The position numbers and the translations under genes were made by a program. DNA of 64,000 nt from Mastigias papua (Eukaryota; Cnidaria; Scyphozoa; Rhizostomeae; Mastigiidae): contig OZ025267.1 of assembly GCA_964019165.1 (NCBI GenBank), positions 3,311,650 through 3,375,649 of the forward strand, in the 5' to 3' direction. Numbering within the stretch: position 1 is the first letter of the stretch; every line of letters begins with the position of its first letter. The notes under the pieces were generated by a model. That model worked only from the letters and a program-made list of their open reading frames with translations. It made no database searches and was not told where the DNA came from. Positions 45,812 through 59,296 of this stretch are shown here, piece after piece.

Positions 45812-46522
45812 ATGGCAAGGAGATTTAACACTGCAAAATCTAGCGGAGACCGAATTGTACACACACACGGCCTTGAAACATTCGTTAGCAGCCATCAAAA
45901 GCCAGAAAGTCTAATCGAAAAAATATTAGAATGGGACTGTCGCATGTCTGCAGCAGTTTCGATTGCTGGTAGGCCTAGAACAGTAGGTATTCGGTGGATG
46001 ACGGCCGGACTGAAAGTGTTAGAGATAACTGGTCATGGTATTCCATGGCTAATTGGAGCTGCTTTATTTGCCTACAGATCGACTGGATACACTCAGATAT
46101 TTAGTGTCAATTTGTTAATTGCATTACTGTTAGACTTGCTGGTAGTAGGTGTCACAAAAGTTGTATCAAGAAGACAAAGACCAGTTTACAATAGAGATGA
46201 CATGTTTGCCACTGTTTCAGTGGACAAATACTCCTTTCCTTCCGGTCATGCCACTAGAGCTGTGTTATTAGCGATTCTCTTCATGTACGTTGACCTCCAA
46301 TGGGGCTATACCCTTTCCATCGCAACCTGGGCATTCATGATAGCTGTATCAAGAGTTATCCTTGGAAGACATCATGTGCTAGATGTTGCTGCTGGTGTCG
46401 CCATTGGATCATTTGAGGCCTGGTTCATGTTCCTATTTGTATGGCTTGATGAAGATTCTGTAAGAACTATATTATCTGAAATATACTATTGGCTGGTAAA
46501 GCATAACTTTCCATTTTTTTAA
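45812..46522 (+). CDS. PLPP6: PLPP6-type phospholipid / polyisoprenoid diphosphate phosphatase, intronless
   Basis: This 236-residue PAP2-superfamily membrane enzyme most resembles PLPP6 (PPAPDC2), which removes phosphate from presqualene, farnesyl and related diphosphates in the ER/nuclear envelope. LKVLEITGHGIPWL (67-80) is a PLPP6 signature. The three catalytic motifs are intact: KVVSRRQRP (116-124, KX6RP), PSGH (143-146) and SRVILGRHHVLD (180-191, SRX5HX3D, with His187 as the likely nucleophile). Hydrophobic segments at about 76-90, 97-114, 149-161, 167-180 and 192-211 predict a multi-pass protein. It is shorter than the roughly 295-residue human protein mainly at the N terminus, which is poorly conserved. 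The first in-frame ATG is at 45812. The mammalian gene is also intronless, so the single exon here fits the family. Confidence 0.95.
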   Translation: MARRFNTAKSSGDRIVHTHGLETFVSSHQKPESLIEKILEWDCRMSAAVSIAGRPRTVGIRWMTAGLKVLEITGHGIPWLIGAALFAYRSTGYTQIFSVNLLIALLLDLLVVGVTKVVSRRQRPVYNRDDMFATVSVDKYSFPSGHATRAVLLAILFMYVDLQWGYTLSIATWAFMIAVSRVILGRHHVLDVAAGVAIGSFEAWFMFLFVWLDEDSVRTILSEIYYWLVKHNFPFF

Positions 46523-46989
46523 TTTTGGTTTGATTCTATAAATGGATAATATATTATTATTTTGACATTGCAGTTATCTGCATCAGTTGTTTCACTGATG
46601 TTTAAATATGGTTCAGAGATTTGTAGAAGATGTTGCCAGATGCTTTCTTTCTGCTGGTTTTCTGCATACTTCGTGCAGACTTAAGTTGATTTAAACAAAG
46701 CAGTTTAAGAAAGTAATTCAATGGAATCATATTTGTTTTGTTTGTTTCAGGAAGAATCAAAATATACACAAAAACATATCTGTGGCAAAACCCCCACCCC
46801 CTAAGACAGATTATACACAGATGTAAAGTTAAATGGGAATGGTTTAATTTTCCAGGGATATTAGTAATAGTGATAATGACAAGTTTCATATTTTAGCAAG
46901 TCTGCCTCTTCAGTAATGCAAGCCTGTAGTCATCAGTGCAAGATACCTGCTACCTAGAAGCTTGAAAACATAGTGATCATATTAATGCT

Positions 46990-47336
46990 ATATTACATAG
47001 TTGTAGTCAAGCATGAGCTGGAACTTTGAAAGTAGAATCTATGCATGTGCATGAAAATACTTTATGCAGAAGGTGTGGAGACCATGAGGAGTATATAGAG
47101 CATATTTGGAAATGCTGCTATTTCCAAAAAAACGACTTGCCAAAAATAGATAGCTTAAAGGGAAATAATCCAAAAGTACTTAGTAACATAAACAAATGTG
47201 TGGAACAATTTTGCAATATATGAAATAAAAACCAAGAATAACCAAAACCCGTATTACTACCACCACTGCACTTGTGGTAAGTAGTAATTGCTCCGAAATT
47301 GAGAAGTGGTATCATTATTATTATTATTATTACCAA
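46990..47336 (+). mobile_element. LINE ORF2 C-terminal zinc-finger remnant with (ATT)n tail
   Basis: The frame 47026-47223 ends TLCRRCGDHEEYIEHIWKCC, the Cys-Cys-His-Cys motif found at the end of many LINE ORF2 proteins. After the stop there is AATAAA (47224-47229), and an (ATT)n run lies at about 47311-47333. The copy is severely 5'-truncated. It lies 0.5 kb downstream of PLPP6 in the same orientation and could supply a polyadenylation site. Confidence 0.6.
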
Positions 47337-47575
47337 TGGCTGAACCTTTTGCACCTTGTTTAGCAACATTTTAAATAGAGATGGAAAAAATTTCTTCCTT
47401 TCTGGGTACCTAAGTACCCAGCTAAAAATTTCTGCAAAGTGTTTTAGGAAGTGGAACTACATAATTTCTGATTGCATGTGTTAAATCCATTGCTGTATTT
47501 ATCTATGGGTTGACTGCTATGCGTCTATTGTATAATGCAATTTCAAGTAAAGATCTTCTCCTAAGCTAATTTGAA

Positions 47576-47916
<341 letters not shown>

Positions 47917-47936
47917 TTTATTTATTTATATGGAAC

Positions 47937-50900
47937 TGTTCACTTTCTATCAAAAATCATGCTACAGGCCTGATTGTTAAAGAAGTTAATCAAATAGCAT
48001 TTCTTGTATTGACCAATCACTGAGAATATTTCATCTGTCTGATACCAGTAACCACTATTGCATTTCTTATCAACATTTGCTACAGCCAGAAAACAATCGT
48101 AGTAGAGTGAGCTCTTTTGCTGATCTGAAACTGACGCAACATTACTACAAATGTTTTTGTTTTGAGTATAACTATAAGCATCATTCATGCTTGATAAACT
48201 TATCCAATCTCTTGAAACTGTATCTAATAGGTCCTAACTTTTCCTGTTGATCAAAGTAACTTGTTCGATTCAACGGATCAATTAGATATAGTTTGTGGTT
48301 GAAACAGAATAATTCCATTCCTTCGTTGTAGCCCTAGCCTCTCCCCCCCCCAATCACCCCCACCGGCTATGTGCCGTAAACCAAAAAGCTTAGTGCCGCG
48401 GCATGCCGGGCCAAAAGGAATAGACTGTGGAGGAGATATGTTTGTTGCTAACAGTAAACAAAGGCAGCGTCTTGTATTGAGTTGGATTAATTTTCTGTTG
48501 AGTTGACTAACTGTGAAGGACTGCCGCTATTTCACACGTTATTACTTTATCAATAATAAAACCGAACCATCCTCAAAGCAGCAAGAACATATATGCCATA
48601 TTCCAACAGTTAAATATATCTGCACAATGGTAAGAAATCTTGTTTTATATTTTTTGCAACTCGCGCAATCTTTACTGTTAGGCCATAGATGTTGCATGGA
48701 AACTGCCGTGGGTTTGGCGCCCTTTTACACCACAAAATGAAAGCTGTAAGACAGAACACGATTGGATACACTCTGCTGGAACATTGTCTTCTTAATAGTC
48801 TACCATTCAGTGTTCATTGTCATAGTCGCACTGTGTCAGTCTGTCTACAAAGGCAATTAGATAATTAATGTTCCCAAACGACTAGAACGTTACATACACA
48901 AACAATGTTCTTTACGTCCTTCTTCTTATACAAACTGTGCATTGACCTATACCTAGGTATTACGTACAAGTTAAAATTAAAATCACCCCTTATTTGCATC
49001 ATCTATACAAGGCTACACTTTTAACTTTCTGAAGCATCTAGCTAATGTTAAATGGTCAATCTAACATCTGCCTTGTCATTTTGCCCATGCTGTCTTTGGA
49101 TTTTGATAGAAGTTATGAGCCTATGCAAAAATTATAGTGTATATAGCATAGGTAAGTATGAATATAGTATATATACATAAATAATTAAGTAAGTGTTTTA
49201 GTATATTAGTCAGAAAGGTACACTTATTGAATAGAGATGGAAATGAAGATGTTTACAATAAAAGTGAGTTAGCAGTGCATTGTGACCACTTGAAAACCAA
49301 CTTGTGGTAATTTTTTTATTATATAGGTGTATGTAATTATGTTGTGATCAATGAATTTACTATCTTGTTCATAACATGCTTTATTTTTGTGCACCCATTC
49401 CTATTGAATTTTTTTACCACTACTGTTTCCTTGTAATACTCTTTAGTTGAGATATTTACCAGTCTGACATTGGGAACTTTTGTATGCCACATACCTGTGC
49501 CAGTGGTTCAAAAATGGTTTTATCAGTATATTCTTTGCGTATTTATTTCCATGTGTTGTCTCTATAGACCTAGGTATTGGAATACATTGGTGTCTAGAAC
49601 AAACTTAAGATGTCTTTTCTCCACATGCATTAACTGGTGTAACCTACCTGATTCCAAATTTTCCTCCTTTGTTGACAATGTGTGCTTTCCAGATGATTTT
49701 AGTATAAACATAGACTAGGAACCCCCGCCCCCCCTCACATTGCAATTGAATACTATGTAGGCATTCTTCTGATCATGTCATGTATCATTGTGCACTAGAA
49801 CATGTACTGTTGATTCTATGATGATGGCATTCTGTGCAGCACTTTGTAGCATTACTGATATTTGGTATTATTGCTTTTCATATAGAGTAAAAACAGTTAA
49901 AACAAACAACTGAGTTGCATGAAAATCCCCACTGAAATAGCCAGATAGTATGATTAGAGCAGAAGTACTTTATCATATCTCAGTGGGAGTTAGTTTGAGC
50001 CATTTTAAGTTAGTGTGAACCATTTTTTGTCTACCACATCTTACCCTGCATTGAAAATCATCTTCAGGACTAGTACTTGAGAGATTGATAAAAGTAGTGT
50101 GGTAATTCACATTTCATTGAGAGATATAGAGACAATTTGCATGTCAGGAAATAACAGTAAGTTAGACTATGCCATGAAATTGGAAAATTTTGGAACATTT
50201 ATGAGTATACTTTGTCGATGAAGTCTAAGTAGAGAACTGATAAGAGTATGGTATTTTACTAATTTTGTCATAATCTTGGTGTGACTTTCACTTATCTTGT
50301 ATGGACTCAAAGAGATTAAGCAGAAAGGTTTTTCCACTTAAATTTCAGTCAATGTTTACAGTAGCCACAGAATTTATGGTCTCCAACAAGCTTAAGTGCA
50401 AGACCAACACCAGAGCTCATTTCAAGACATTTTGGCTTTTTGATGTGCTCATCTTTAGCACCAGGATAGTAGAACAAAGATTCTCACACTTAAAAGCTTT
50501 GATTAAGACTAAAACACTAATCCATATACAATCAAGTCAACTATAGGTCAAAAACCAATCCTTAGTTTGCTTACAATAATTGATGACTTAGTAAAATCTG
50601 ATCTCTGTGCAAACACAAATGAAAGGCAGGACACCTGATAACATCATTATCGAGATGGAAAGTTATGGTTATCACCAAAGAATCATGTTGTAACTTTGGG
50701 GGGCCCTCTCAGGTCCTGATATGTGGCAGTATACCCCTGTCCACCTTCTTGGGGCTTTTGGGACTGATTCTGATATTATTATTCTTATTATGCTTTGTTC
50801 TGCTTGAACTGACACTAGACTTTGTCTTAGGGCTATTTTCTATCATGTTCTATAATGAACAATAATGAAATGAAGTCTTGTTTCAACAAATGGCTTTCTT

Positions 50901-51744
50901 GAAACCAATTCTACAGCATCTCCCTTCCAAGACACAAAGTTTACTGCCTGAATAGCGATTTTCATTGTATGATATAGATTATATCATTCCAATATTATCA
51001 GGGTCAGAACTGTGACAACCCTATTAGTTATTTATAAACATGATGGATGTAGCTGATATGCTGCTTGTAGCCTTGATATCTTCAAAGCAACCACCAGATA
51101 CATTTGTCCACATCAAAATAGCACCAGAGTGTGCCCTTTGTGGCTGAGCTTAGTTAGTTATAACATATCACAGACTTTGAAGTTTATATCCATTCATTGT
51201 ACTATATGGCTATTTCAATAGAAAACTTGAGTGTTAGATATTTATTATGAAATAATTAAATATTAGATGTAATTTTATACTCAGCTTGAAAGTTCTAACC
51301 TCTAGCTGTCCTTGGCATATCAATGAGAGATTTTAGGACCTTGTGTGTATTTTACTTCATTTATTTGGCATCACTCCATGCTTGTTAGTTTGTCTGTATA
51401 TTTTAGGCTATGGAATTAGCCATAATTAACTCTCAATTCTTTCATTTTGTAGTCTTTTACTATGGTTGCCACTTTTTTGATTATTTTGGAATATGACCAT
51501 AAATTGATTGACAAGTATTTTGGGCAGTTATCATTGCAGATTTGTTAAGACTTTGTGCTAGAAATTGAATCAGTTCATGATGGTTAGGAGGTTGAATTTA
51601 AACTTTGAAGAATACTTGCATTAAACTAATTTCAAGGACCTGAGAAGACAAAATACCTCCATGTTAGACAACTTAAGATATGCAACTGAAATCCAGCTTT
51701 AGAGACATTTTTCACCCCCCCCCCCATTAATTGCAATCTCCCTG
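47937..51744. other. Gene-free DNA
   Basis: No exon with a recognisable family, no RNA gene and no clear transposon boundary was found. Only short unconserved open frames are present. Confidence 0.45.
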
Positions 51745-52265
51745 TTAATGTATTTTCTCTAATATTCCCGCTGCGGGATTAGCATTTCAACCTTAGAAAA
51801 AACGCGGGATTATTAGAGAGGTGGGTATATTGGAGAGGCAGGATTATTTTTTCAATGCCTTGAAGTCTAATTTCAGCATACCGATTCAACAAAAAACGGC
51901 TCTCAAAAGTTATCATGGCAAACCAGAGTAAAAAGCACAATTTGAAGAAGGCTCAAAACGACAAAATTTTTCAGTAAAATAACAACCAATGCATTACATC
52001 AACAGTGTTCGTTTTAGTAACGGTGATCATGCCCGATGACATGATGCTAAGTTTTCATTTCAAGTTGGTACACGGCATTCGAAACGTAACATTGGACCTT
52101 CGAAGCAAAAATTTAAACATTTATGCCAGTGAATAAATGTATTTAAAAATAATTTATATAGCAATTCCGCGTGCGGGAGTACTGGGGAGGCGGGATTATT
52201 CTTTCAAACTATGAAATAAAGGCGGGAATAAACGAGAGGCGGGAATAATAGAGCAAATACGGTAT
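51745..52265. mobile_element. TIR element with GC-rich ends
   Basis: The left end GTATTTTCTCTAATATTCCC then GCTGCGGG faces an inverse right end GCGGGAATAATAGAGCAAAT then ACGG. Both ends carry extra GCGGGAWWA motifs, against an AT-rich interior. The roughly 0.5-kb body has no transposase. It resembles a DNA-transposon MITE; the family is not assigned. Confidence 0.6.
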
Positions 52266-52432
52266 TTGCTTCCAGGTTTTTTCCACTACCAACAACCCCC
52301 ACTTATTGCCAGCCACATTTCTATTCTGGACTTGAGGGTATAGTGCTTGTTATACAAGGAGAGGGACATTAGAAGTTTTATGTTATGCCCTTTAGAGTTG
52401 CAATGCTTATTTCTTATGAATTTAGTGTACTA

Positions 52433-52796
52433 CAGGGTTGAATATGGTCAGGAAAAGTCAGGAAAAACTGCAGTTTTTAAGGACTGTCAGGAAAGTGAGG
52501 AAAAGTCAGGAAATTTTGTTCAAACTTGAAGAAAATCTGGGAAAAGTCAGGAATTTTTATCATTCATGCAGATGAATTTTTTGGTACCGAATAGACAACT
52601 CTATACATATTTTTTGTTCCAGTTCAGCAGAGAACCTCCTTGTCTTACCAAAATTTGAAAAATGTGCTCTATTACACCAGTTGGTCAGGAAAAATATTAT
52701 GTTTTTCTGATATGAAGTCCGGAAAAACACCTTCATTCTCAAGAAAAAGTCAGGAAAAGTCAGGAAAAAATATTGGGCAGGATGTGTATGAACCCT
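52433..52796. mobile_element. TIR element with clustered GTCAGGAAAA motifs
   Basis: The left end CAGGGTTGAATATGGTCAGG faces the inverse right end TGTGTATGAACCCTG. Repeats of GTCAGGAAAA follow the left end and precede the right end in the same orientation. CAGGGTTC-type ends with GGAAAA-rich sub-terminal repeats are known from widespread hAT-like elements of animals. The 8-bp flanks do not match cleanly, and no transposase is present. Confidence 0.6.
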
Positions 52797-52861
52797 GTAT
52801 TACTGCTCTAGCTTGCAAAAAAGCTGTCATATTATATATGCATGCCTTCAAGGATCTTTGA

Positions 52862-55670
52862 TGCAAAAGGATTCATTTTGACAAAGGAAGTAGGAGCATT
52901 TGGAGCTTTTACCCCTGCAATGTTTACAAATGTTGCAAAATTTGCCATCAGTTCTATGCAACTTAGATGATGCCTGAAGACAGAAAGATAAACAAAGTCG
53001 CATTGTGCACTTGTTCATTGTCTTGAAACAAATCACGTTTTATTAAGTAACGGTATATATTTAGACTGTATACGATCCTGCAGGACCCTCCCTCTTCTTC
53101 TACTTACAATGTAGCAATAAATAAATCCCTCTTGCTTCAGGGCACAATTTGGATGTGCTTGGATATGGTTTTTTAAAATATAGCGCTTGACTCTTCACCT
53201 CCTGAACCATCAACCTTCCAAGCTCTTCTTGCGTCTCTATATGAAAGGAAATTTATTGATAGAAAATAGGAAACACACATTTCATGTTCACAGTGATAAA
53301 ATCACCTTATCTCTGTACATGTTGTTACAGCAACCCTAGAGACTACCACTCTCTCCCTGAGAGAGATTTCGAGTGGGTCCAAACAACTGGGGGCATTCTT
53401 TGAATTGATCGACCACTATTGGCGAAAATCATTGGAAATGGTCCCCCCCCCAATAGTGGCCAGCCAGTGCCATTGGGCCTGCTGTAGACTTTTCCCCAAT
53501 AGCTTGTATGTTAAAAGATGCCCTGGTTTAAATCTTAGCATGTCGGAATGCCAGAATGACTGGACTTTATCAATCCCCTTTGGTTTCGATCCAATGTATT
53601 GCTACCTGTTGACTAAATTTCTCATTTGCTTATTATGAATCCATACTCTATATACTACCATATTACATTCATGGGTAATTCATAGCCGATATACATCACC
53701 CTGAATGATATCCAGACATGCCATATAAGGACAGCCTGACAAGATGTTCCAAAAGATCGAGGTGGTTGAATGTTGAATGGCATACGAGCAGAGGTGTGCC
53801 GAAGTAGGGATGTAGGGGGTGTCATCCCACCCCCTCCCACTTCTGCAGAAGCCATCAGTAAATTTTTGGCTTTTCTGTAGAAATTTCAATACTTATCATG
53901 GCTTGTCGATAGTTACGGTTCCTTTTTGAGACCCGTCGGTAAATTCCCTTTGCTGCACCCCCTCACTCACAAGCCCTTCAGCACGCTATTGCATATAAGA
54001 CGTCGGTTTTGAGCCTATGCTGTTATGTAGCAAGCATACTTACTAAATACTGCACTGACAAGCTAGCACGTCTTTGTGAGTGGGTGTGAGGAAATAGGGC
54101 CCCATGGCCAGACTAATCAAAAGGACCTATGAATTACTTTCTTGCCTAATTTGCATCGCTTTGTCCATTGTCTGGATATAAAGCTGGAGCACTCTTATTT
54201 TATAAACTTACCATGAATTAGCAGTGGGTCAAATGACGTCAAGTTATTGAGAGCTAAGTTAATTGACTATTATCCTTTCATCATTTGCTATATTACTTAC
54301 CTGCAGGGGTGCATAATTATGTTTTCTTTGCAATACGGGGGATTGGTGGACACATCCGTAGTTCTAAGTAAAATATGGTAGAGGGCCAATAGTATTTAGT
54401 TGAAAGTCTTTATCATATAACCCGGCCAAAGGAGAGCTGTTAGAGTCACTTTTCGGGGGAGACCTCTATGGTACAGGTGTTGTGTGATGTTTCGATATGG
54501 AGATTTCGACTCATCATCTATTCCATCAATAATAACTTGTGAACTGGTTTTCAGGTGGTATGCTAAACCACGTGACAAGTCGAATTCCCATGGTAACTGG
54601 TACCAGCCTGATTTACGCTTATACTTGGGCACGTCCCATGTTACTGATCTTATCAAGTGTTTTCTCGCTCTCAAACTATTTAGAACTCCACTTTGCTAGA
54701 ACGTCACACATGAACTAAATGTGAAGCTAGTACAGTTTAAAGTTCACGGTATTTTTGGTATACAATCGCATACATTTGATAAGAATCTTCATTTGAGCAA
54801 GAATGCGGTAGAAGAGCGTCTGTCTTTTATGTAGGATTGGTAAAAATTGACCCAAATATCGCTGTTGCAAATCTTCGCTTGTTCTTATCAGCTGTTCTCC
54901 ATTTTCTCTTTGAATGTCAATAAATGTCCCGCTAAAGCCCGCCTGAGCCAGCTGCCTTTTTCTAGAGCATGGATATCTAACATGTGGCCCGTGGGTCGAA
55001 GCAGTGCATATCAGTCCCCACTCTTATAGAACCATAATTTCTGAGAATGTAAAGAAGTAAAACTCTTTTGCTTCTGTGAGATTGGATGGTCCTTGTTGGT
55101 TGCCATTTTGCCTTTTCTGAATTTTCCCCAATGCTTTATTGATTAGGGCATTCCTGCACCGATTAGGGACATCATTCCATTTGACAGCATTTTTTGCTCT
55201 ATCTGATAGGCCACATTAAACATGTCACCTTGTTCATATGATATTTTCATCGTAGCAAGTGTAGTTGCACATGGCTTAAACTAGCCAGTTGCGAGGTATG
55301 AATGAAGTCGACAATCTGTAGGGAGATCTACCACTCCTGTTATTTTTCTCATTCAATACCTACAAGTTTGGATCTAACTCACTTTGCTCAGTTGTAAATC
55401 GAAACCGAGGATCTGCAAATGATGAAATTGAGGATTTGTATTTAGGGCATATCTATTTATTGAAAGCAGTTCATCAAAGATAACATATGTTCGCTTGTGT
55501 GCGTATGATATGTAGGAAGATGTATGGATTTTAAGATGACATAAAAGTTTTGCATTTTTCATCTAGTTTCTGCCACGCCCTTTTGTAATTTCAGGGAAAA
55601 TTCCAATCTTTTATAGGAGTTTCGATCTACATGGATCTCTTATTTTGGGCTCCGCTTGTCAATGAGGGAG
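52862..55670. other. Gene-free DNA around the small MITE
   Basis: Apart from the element at 53789-53991, no exon or RNA gene was recognised. Overlapping open frames on both strands near 54396-54699 resemble no known family. Confidence 0.4.
53789..53991. mobile_element. Small hAT-like MITE
   Basis: The left CAGAGGTGTGCCGAAG and right CTTCAGCACGCTATTG are inverted repeats with three mismatches. The flanking 8-mers CATACGAG and CATATAAG agree at six of eight positions, a decayed 8-bp target duplication. The 203-bp body is non-coding. Confidence 0.65.
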
Positions 55671-55848
55671 TCAGTTAGTTTGTTTACTAGTTTGTTATTT
55701 AGTTAGTTAGTTAGTTAGTTGGTTAGTTAGTTAGTTAGTTAGTTGTTTAGTTAGTTAGTTAGTTAGTTAGATAGTTAGTTAGTTAGTTGTTTAGTTATTT
55801 GTTTATTTAGTTAGTTAGTTAGTTAGTTGTTTAGTTAGTTAGTTAGTC

Positions 55849-55899
<51 letters not shown>

Positions 55900-56027
55900 C
55901 AGTTGTTTAGTTAGTTAGTTAGTTAGTTGTTTAGTTATTTGTTTATTTAGTTAGTTAGTAAATTAGTTAGTTGTTTAGTTAGTTAGTTAGTCAGTTAGTT
56001 GATTAGTTAGCTGGTTAGTTAGTTATC
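55671..56027. repeat. (AGTT)n minisatellite, about 350 bp
   Basis: Tandem TTAG tetramers, with TTGTT and TTAT interruptions spaced every 40-60 bp, extend for about 350 bp. This is not the TTAGGG telomere repeat, as no GGG occurs. Confidence 0.97.
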
Positions 56028-59000
56028 TATAAACATCTTACCCCAAGTACCCAACATTGCCACTTTACAAATGCAATTCGATCTATTGCGCTTATCTTTC
56101 TAATGCAAGCACATTTTTGTTTACTTTTGCCACATTTACTATTGTAGGCATCATCATACCGAAAGGGGGCATTACAAGGTGCTGGGAAAAAGAAAGCTGG
56201 TACTATTATATATTATCCTTTCCTTCTTACTTTCTAATTGTTTTGTGTAGATCTTTTTTTAAGTCAGAGCCATATTTCTAGCCTTCCTTCAATTTTTACA
56301 TCTGTTTGATAACTGATACACTCCTTTTTTCTAAGAATCAGATAGTTTTTGCCTAGGCTTGATGTTCTTAATTTTTTGATAACTATGATTTAAATGTTGC
56401 AAAAACTGTTCCTATTTCAAGAGTGACTTTTTGCAAATGTTTGAGAAACTATATGCAGTATACAATTTCTATGCCATTCGGCTTGCCTACTGTTGGAAAT
56501 AAAACAACGAATGTTTATTAACAAAATCATCAAAATTTGTTTTGCCAAACGAATGTGAGTAGCTGATTGCATATAAAAATCTTCACCTGAGGCTGAACAT
56601 GTTTCTAGTAGTGCTCTTATTTAGTAGGCTCACAAATCGAGCCTCAGTGTTCTTTTTTAAATGCACTCTCATAAAATCAGAGTGTGAGCTTTCCCGTCAA
56701 ACTTTTAGCTTACTTGTGGAAGATTTTCCTACTATGGTATTTTTCTAGCGTGAAATTCTCCATTAAGCCATACCCTTTCAAGAACTACAACCGTATGTAT
56801 TTGCGTTCGCACTCACTTAGCAATCGTTTCAGATTAAATTTGAAAGTTCAAGATTAGCGAATCTACAAATGCACTGCTACTACATTTACAGTACTATGCG
56901 GTATTACGCATTTAATGACCGCTGCTTTTCCTCCTGAGCTTCTTGCTACGATATTTCAAGATCTTTAGGAAATATCAAAGTTCCAGTATACTTGCCAAAC
57001 TCTTAGCCTTAAGTGCCTCCACATTATGGGACAGAGATGAATGTATTTTCCACCCACACCTTAGCAACATAGTGACATTTTTCCATTATTAAATGGACTA
57101 ATTTTCTACTATTTAAAGGCATTTTAAATCATGAAGTTTACATTAGATATCGTTGGTGACTCGCTTATAATTTGTGATATGTTGAGATGCCAACGAGTAT
57201 ATTGATCTATTGGAGTAATTATAAATGAGATTCTTGACCCATTTAGTTAGAACATGAGTTTTTTGGTTTTAATTAGCCTCGATTTGTTATATTGCATAAT
57301 ATAGCCAATGACCTGACCTAAATGTGATTTTGAAAGCATTGGAAAGTCCACGCACATACTATAGATTGAGACGAAGAGAATACTAGTACCTGCCATAAAA
57401 CGTATGTGGTTTAGAGGCCATAGCAGATCGCTACCACTGTGCAGTTTCATACTGAGTTTTTGAATCCTTCCTCTGTATACTGTATACAATCAGTCATATC
57501 TAGAGATCACAATTGCAATTTTCCCATATGTAGTTCTTGCATTTTCCCAATCCCTGCCAAACTACTTTGTGTTTTGAATTTTGGTGTAGTTCTACGAAGG
57601 GGAGCTCCATTTGGTAGTAGACTTACCGACTTTTGTAGAATAGACTTGCCAGCCGTAGTACCATTGTTGAACCGGCATATACTAGATGGAACATCTTCTG
57701 GCTTTCAATAAAGTTCATACAGCGCTTGTGGGTCAGAGAGTTAATTTTATGATCAACTCCAATCTAATGTGAGACATTTGGAGTAATTTAGTTATAGGAA
57801 CGTTTTTTGATTAGAAGTTAGGGATATATCAGAGAAGCTAATTGGTCAAGGATAAATGAATGGGCCATGACAAGCAGACAACAATATAAATGATTTTTAT
57901 TAAGGAACAGGGCGAAGTGTAGGCCATCAAGCATCTTACGGTTATCAACAAATATAAACTTTGTAAGATTATCAGTTCTCTAATCAGCACCCAAACGAAT
58001 CCCCGCCCCAGTCCCTTGTGAAAAATTGTCATATCTAATGAATATTGTATGGTAGCCTCATTCTCAACTGGAGGTTTACGTTTTAGTTAATGAACAAGAG
58101 ACAGTGTTATAAACTAGTCTAAATTATTCATGTAGTTTTGACATTAACGCATAAACTGTTTTTCGAAATCATTTGTTTTTGGTAGTAGGATTGAACATTT
58201 GTGAATAGCAATAATCCAGATAAATCCAGTTACTTTTTTGGTTTCTTAAGTAGACAAAATTTGCAGTTTGGCCATAGCCTATAATTTAAGAAATGAATTG
58301 CTTTTAGCTGTTACACCGAATCATAGACTTTAGCCATTAGACCTGTAGATAGTGTACTTGTTTCGCCTTCCCATTGAGTACAGACATTGCAGTATCGCTA
58401 GAAAGTGGATTGAAATGAAACTTAGCAAATCTTTTGGAGACCAGAAAAATACTCATGGGTTGTATTTGCAAAAATATCCAATCAGTTTCTTGCTGTTCGG
58501 TTTGTTTAACTTCACCGGGCATTTTGCATCAAATCCTTGCCTCTGTAGCAGTAAGAAAGCCTTAGACCTGTTTGCAGTCATTTGCAGCTCTATTTCTCTA
58601 TTAGCTGTTTCTTTGAAAATATGTCTATTCACGTTCTTAGATGGTTGTTTTGATGTTTTGATAGTTTCAAAATGATATAAATCTCATAATGAGCCCCAAA
58701 GCATTTTCCCACTTTCCTGTTCATATTGAGCTTGTTCAATCATTGATGTCCCGTTCATATTGAGTTTGTTCACTCATCGATGCCCTGGGAAAAAATGCTC
58801 GGATGGTCTTTCTTTATTGAGCCTGGAATAGTTCGATGTTGGCACTTCGAAGCAAAAATTTTCCCTTATGTAAGCACCTTATTTTTAATGAATTTAATAA
58901 AAATGTGTCTTTTGTCATCCTGGTAATTGTTTGAAAGGCCATTCAGTTGGCTAATGTTTCCTTTCCCAGCTAACCATGGACCAGTATCTTTTGAAGAATT

Positions 59001-59032
59001 GTTTAACAGAAGGATGCAAGATTCATACAAAT
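56028..59032. other. Gene-free DNA
   Basis: No conserved coding sequence, RNA gene or clear repeat was recognised. Confidence 0.4.
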
Positions 59033-59296
59033 CCTGGTTTCCATATCATCATCGTAAGTATCGGGGACACGTCCCAGTCATTGCATTGGCGATGCTACTG
59101 GGACGCTTACGATATATGGGAACCTTTTTTGCCTTATGTTCCCAACGTCCAAGTAGTGTCGTTGACGACCCAGTAGAGTTAAAAAAGGTTGAGATGGGTT
59201 CAGCTGAGAACGTTCCTATGCATCGCCGACGAGTCTCCGATGACTGGGACGCGACTTGGGCACGTCCCCGTTGCTTACTACGATATGGAAACCAGG
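59033..59296. mobile_element. Foldback MITE with arms of about 100 bp
   Basis: The left arm starts CCTGGTTTCCATATCATCAT and contains CGGGGACACGTCCCAGTCAT and TTGGCGATGC. The right arm, inverted, starts CCTGGTTTCCATATCGTAGT and contains ACGGGGACGTGCCCAAGTC and GTCGGCGATGC, and both run to an AACCTTTTTT block near the centre. The 147-codon open frame across it at 58927-59370 is non-coding repeat sequence. No transposase is present. Confidence 0.85.

Noticed and set aside
55671..56027. Interstitial telomere repeat
   Set aside because: The unit is TTAG without GGG; it is a simple tetranucleotide satellite.
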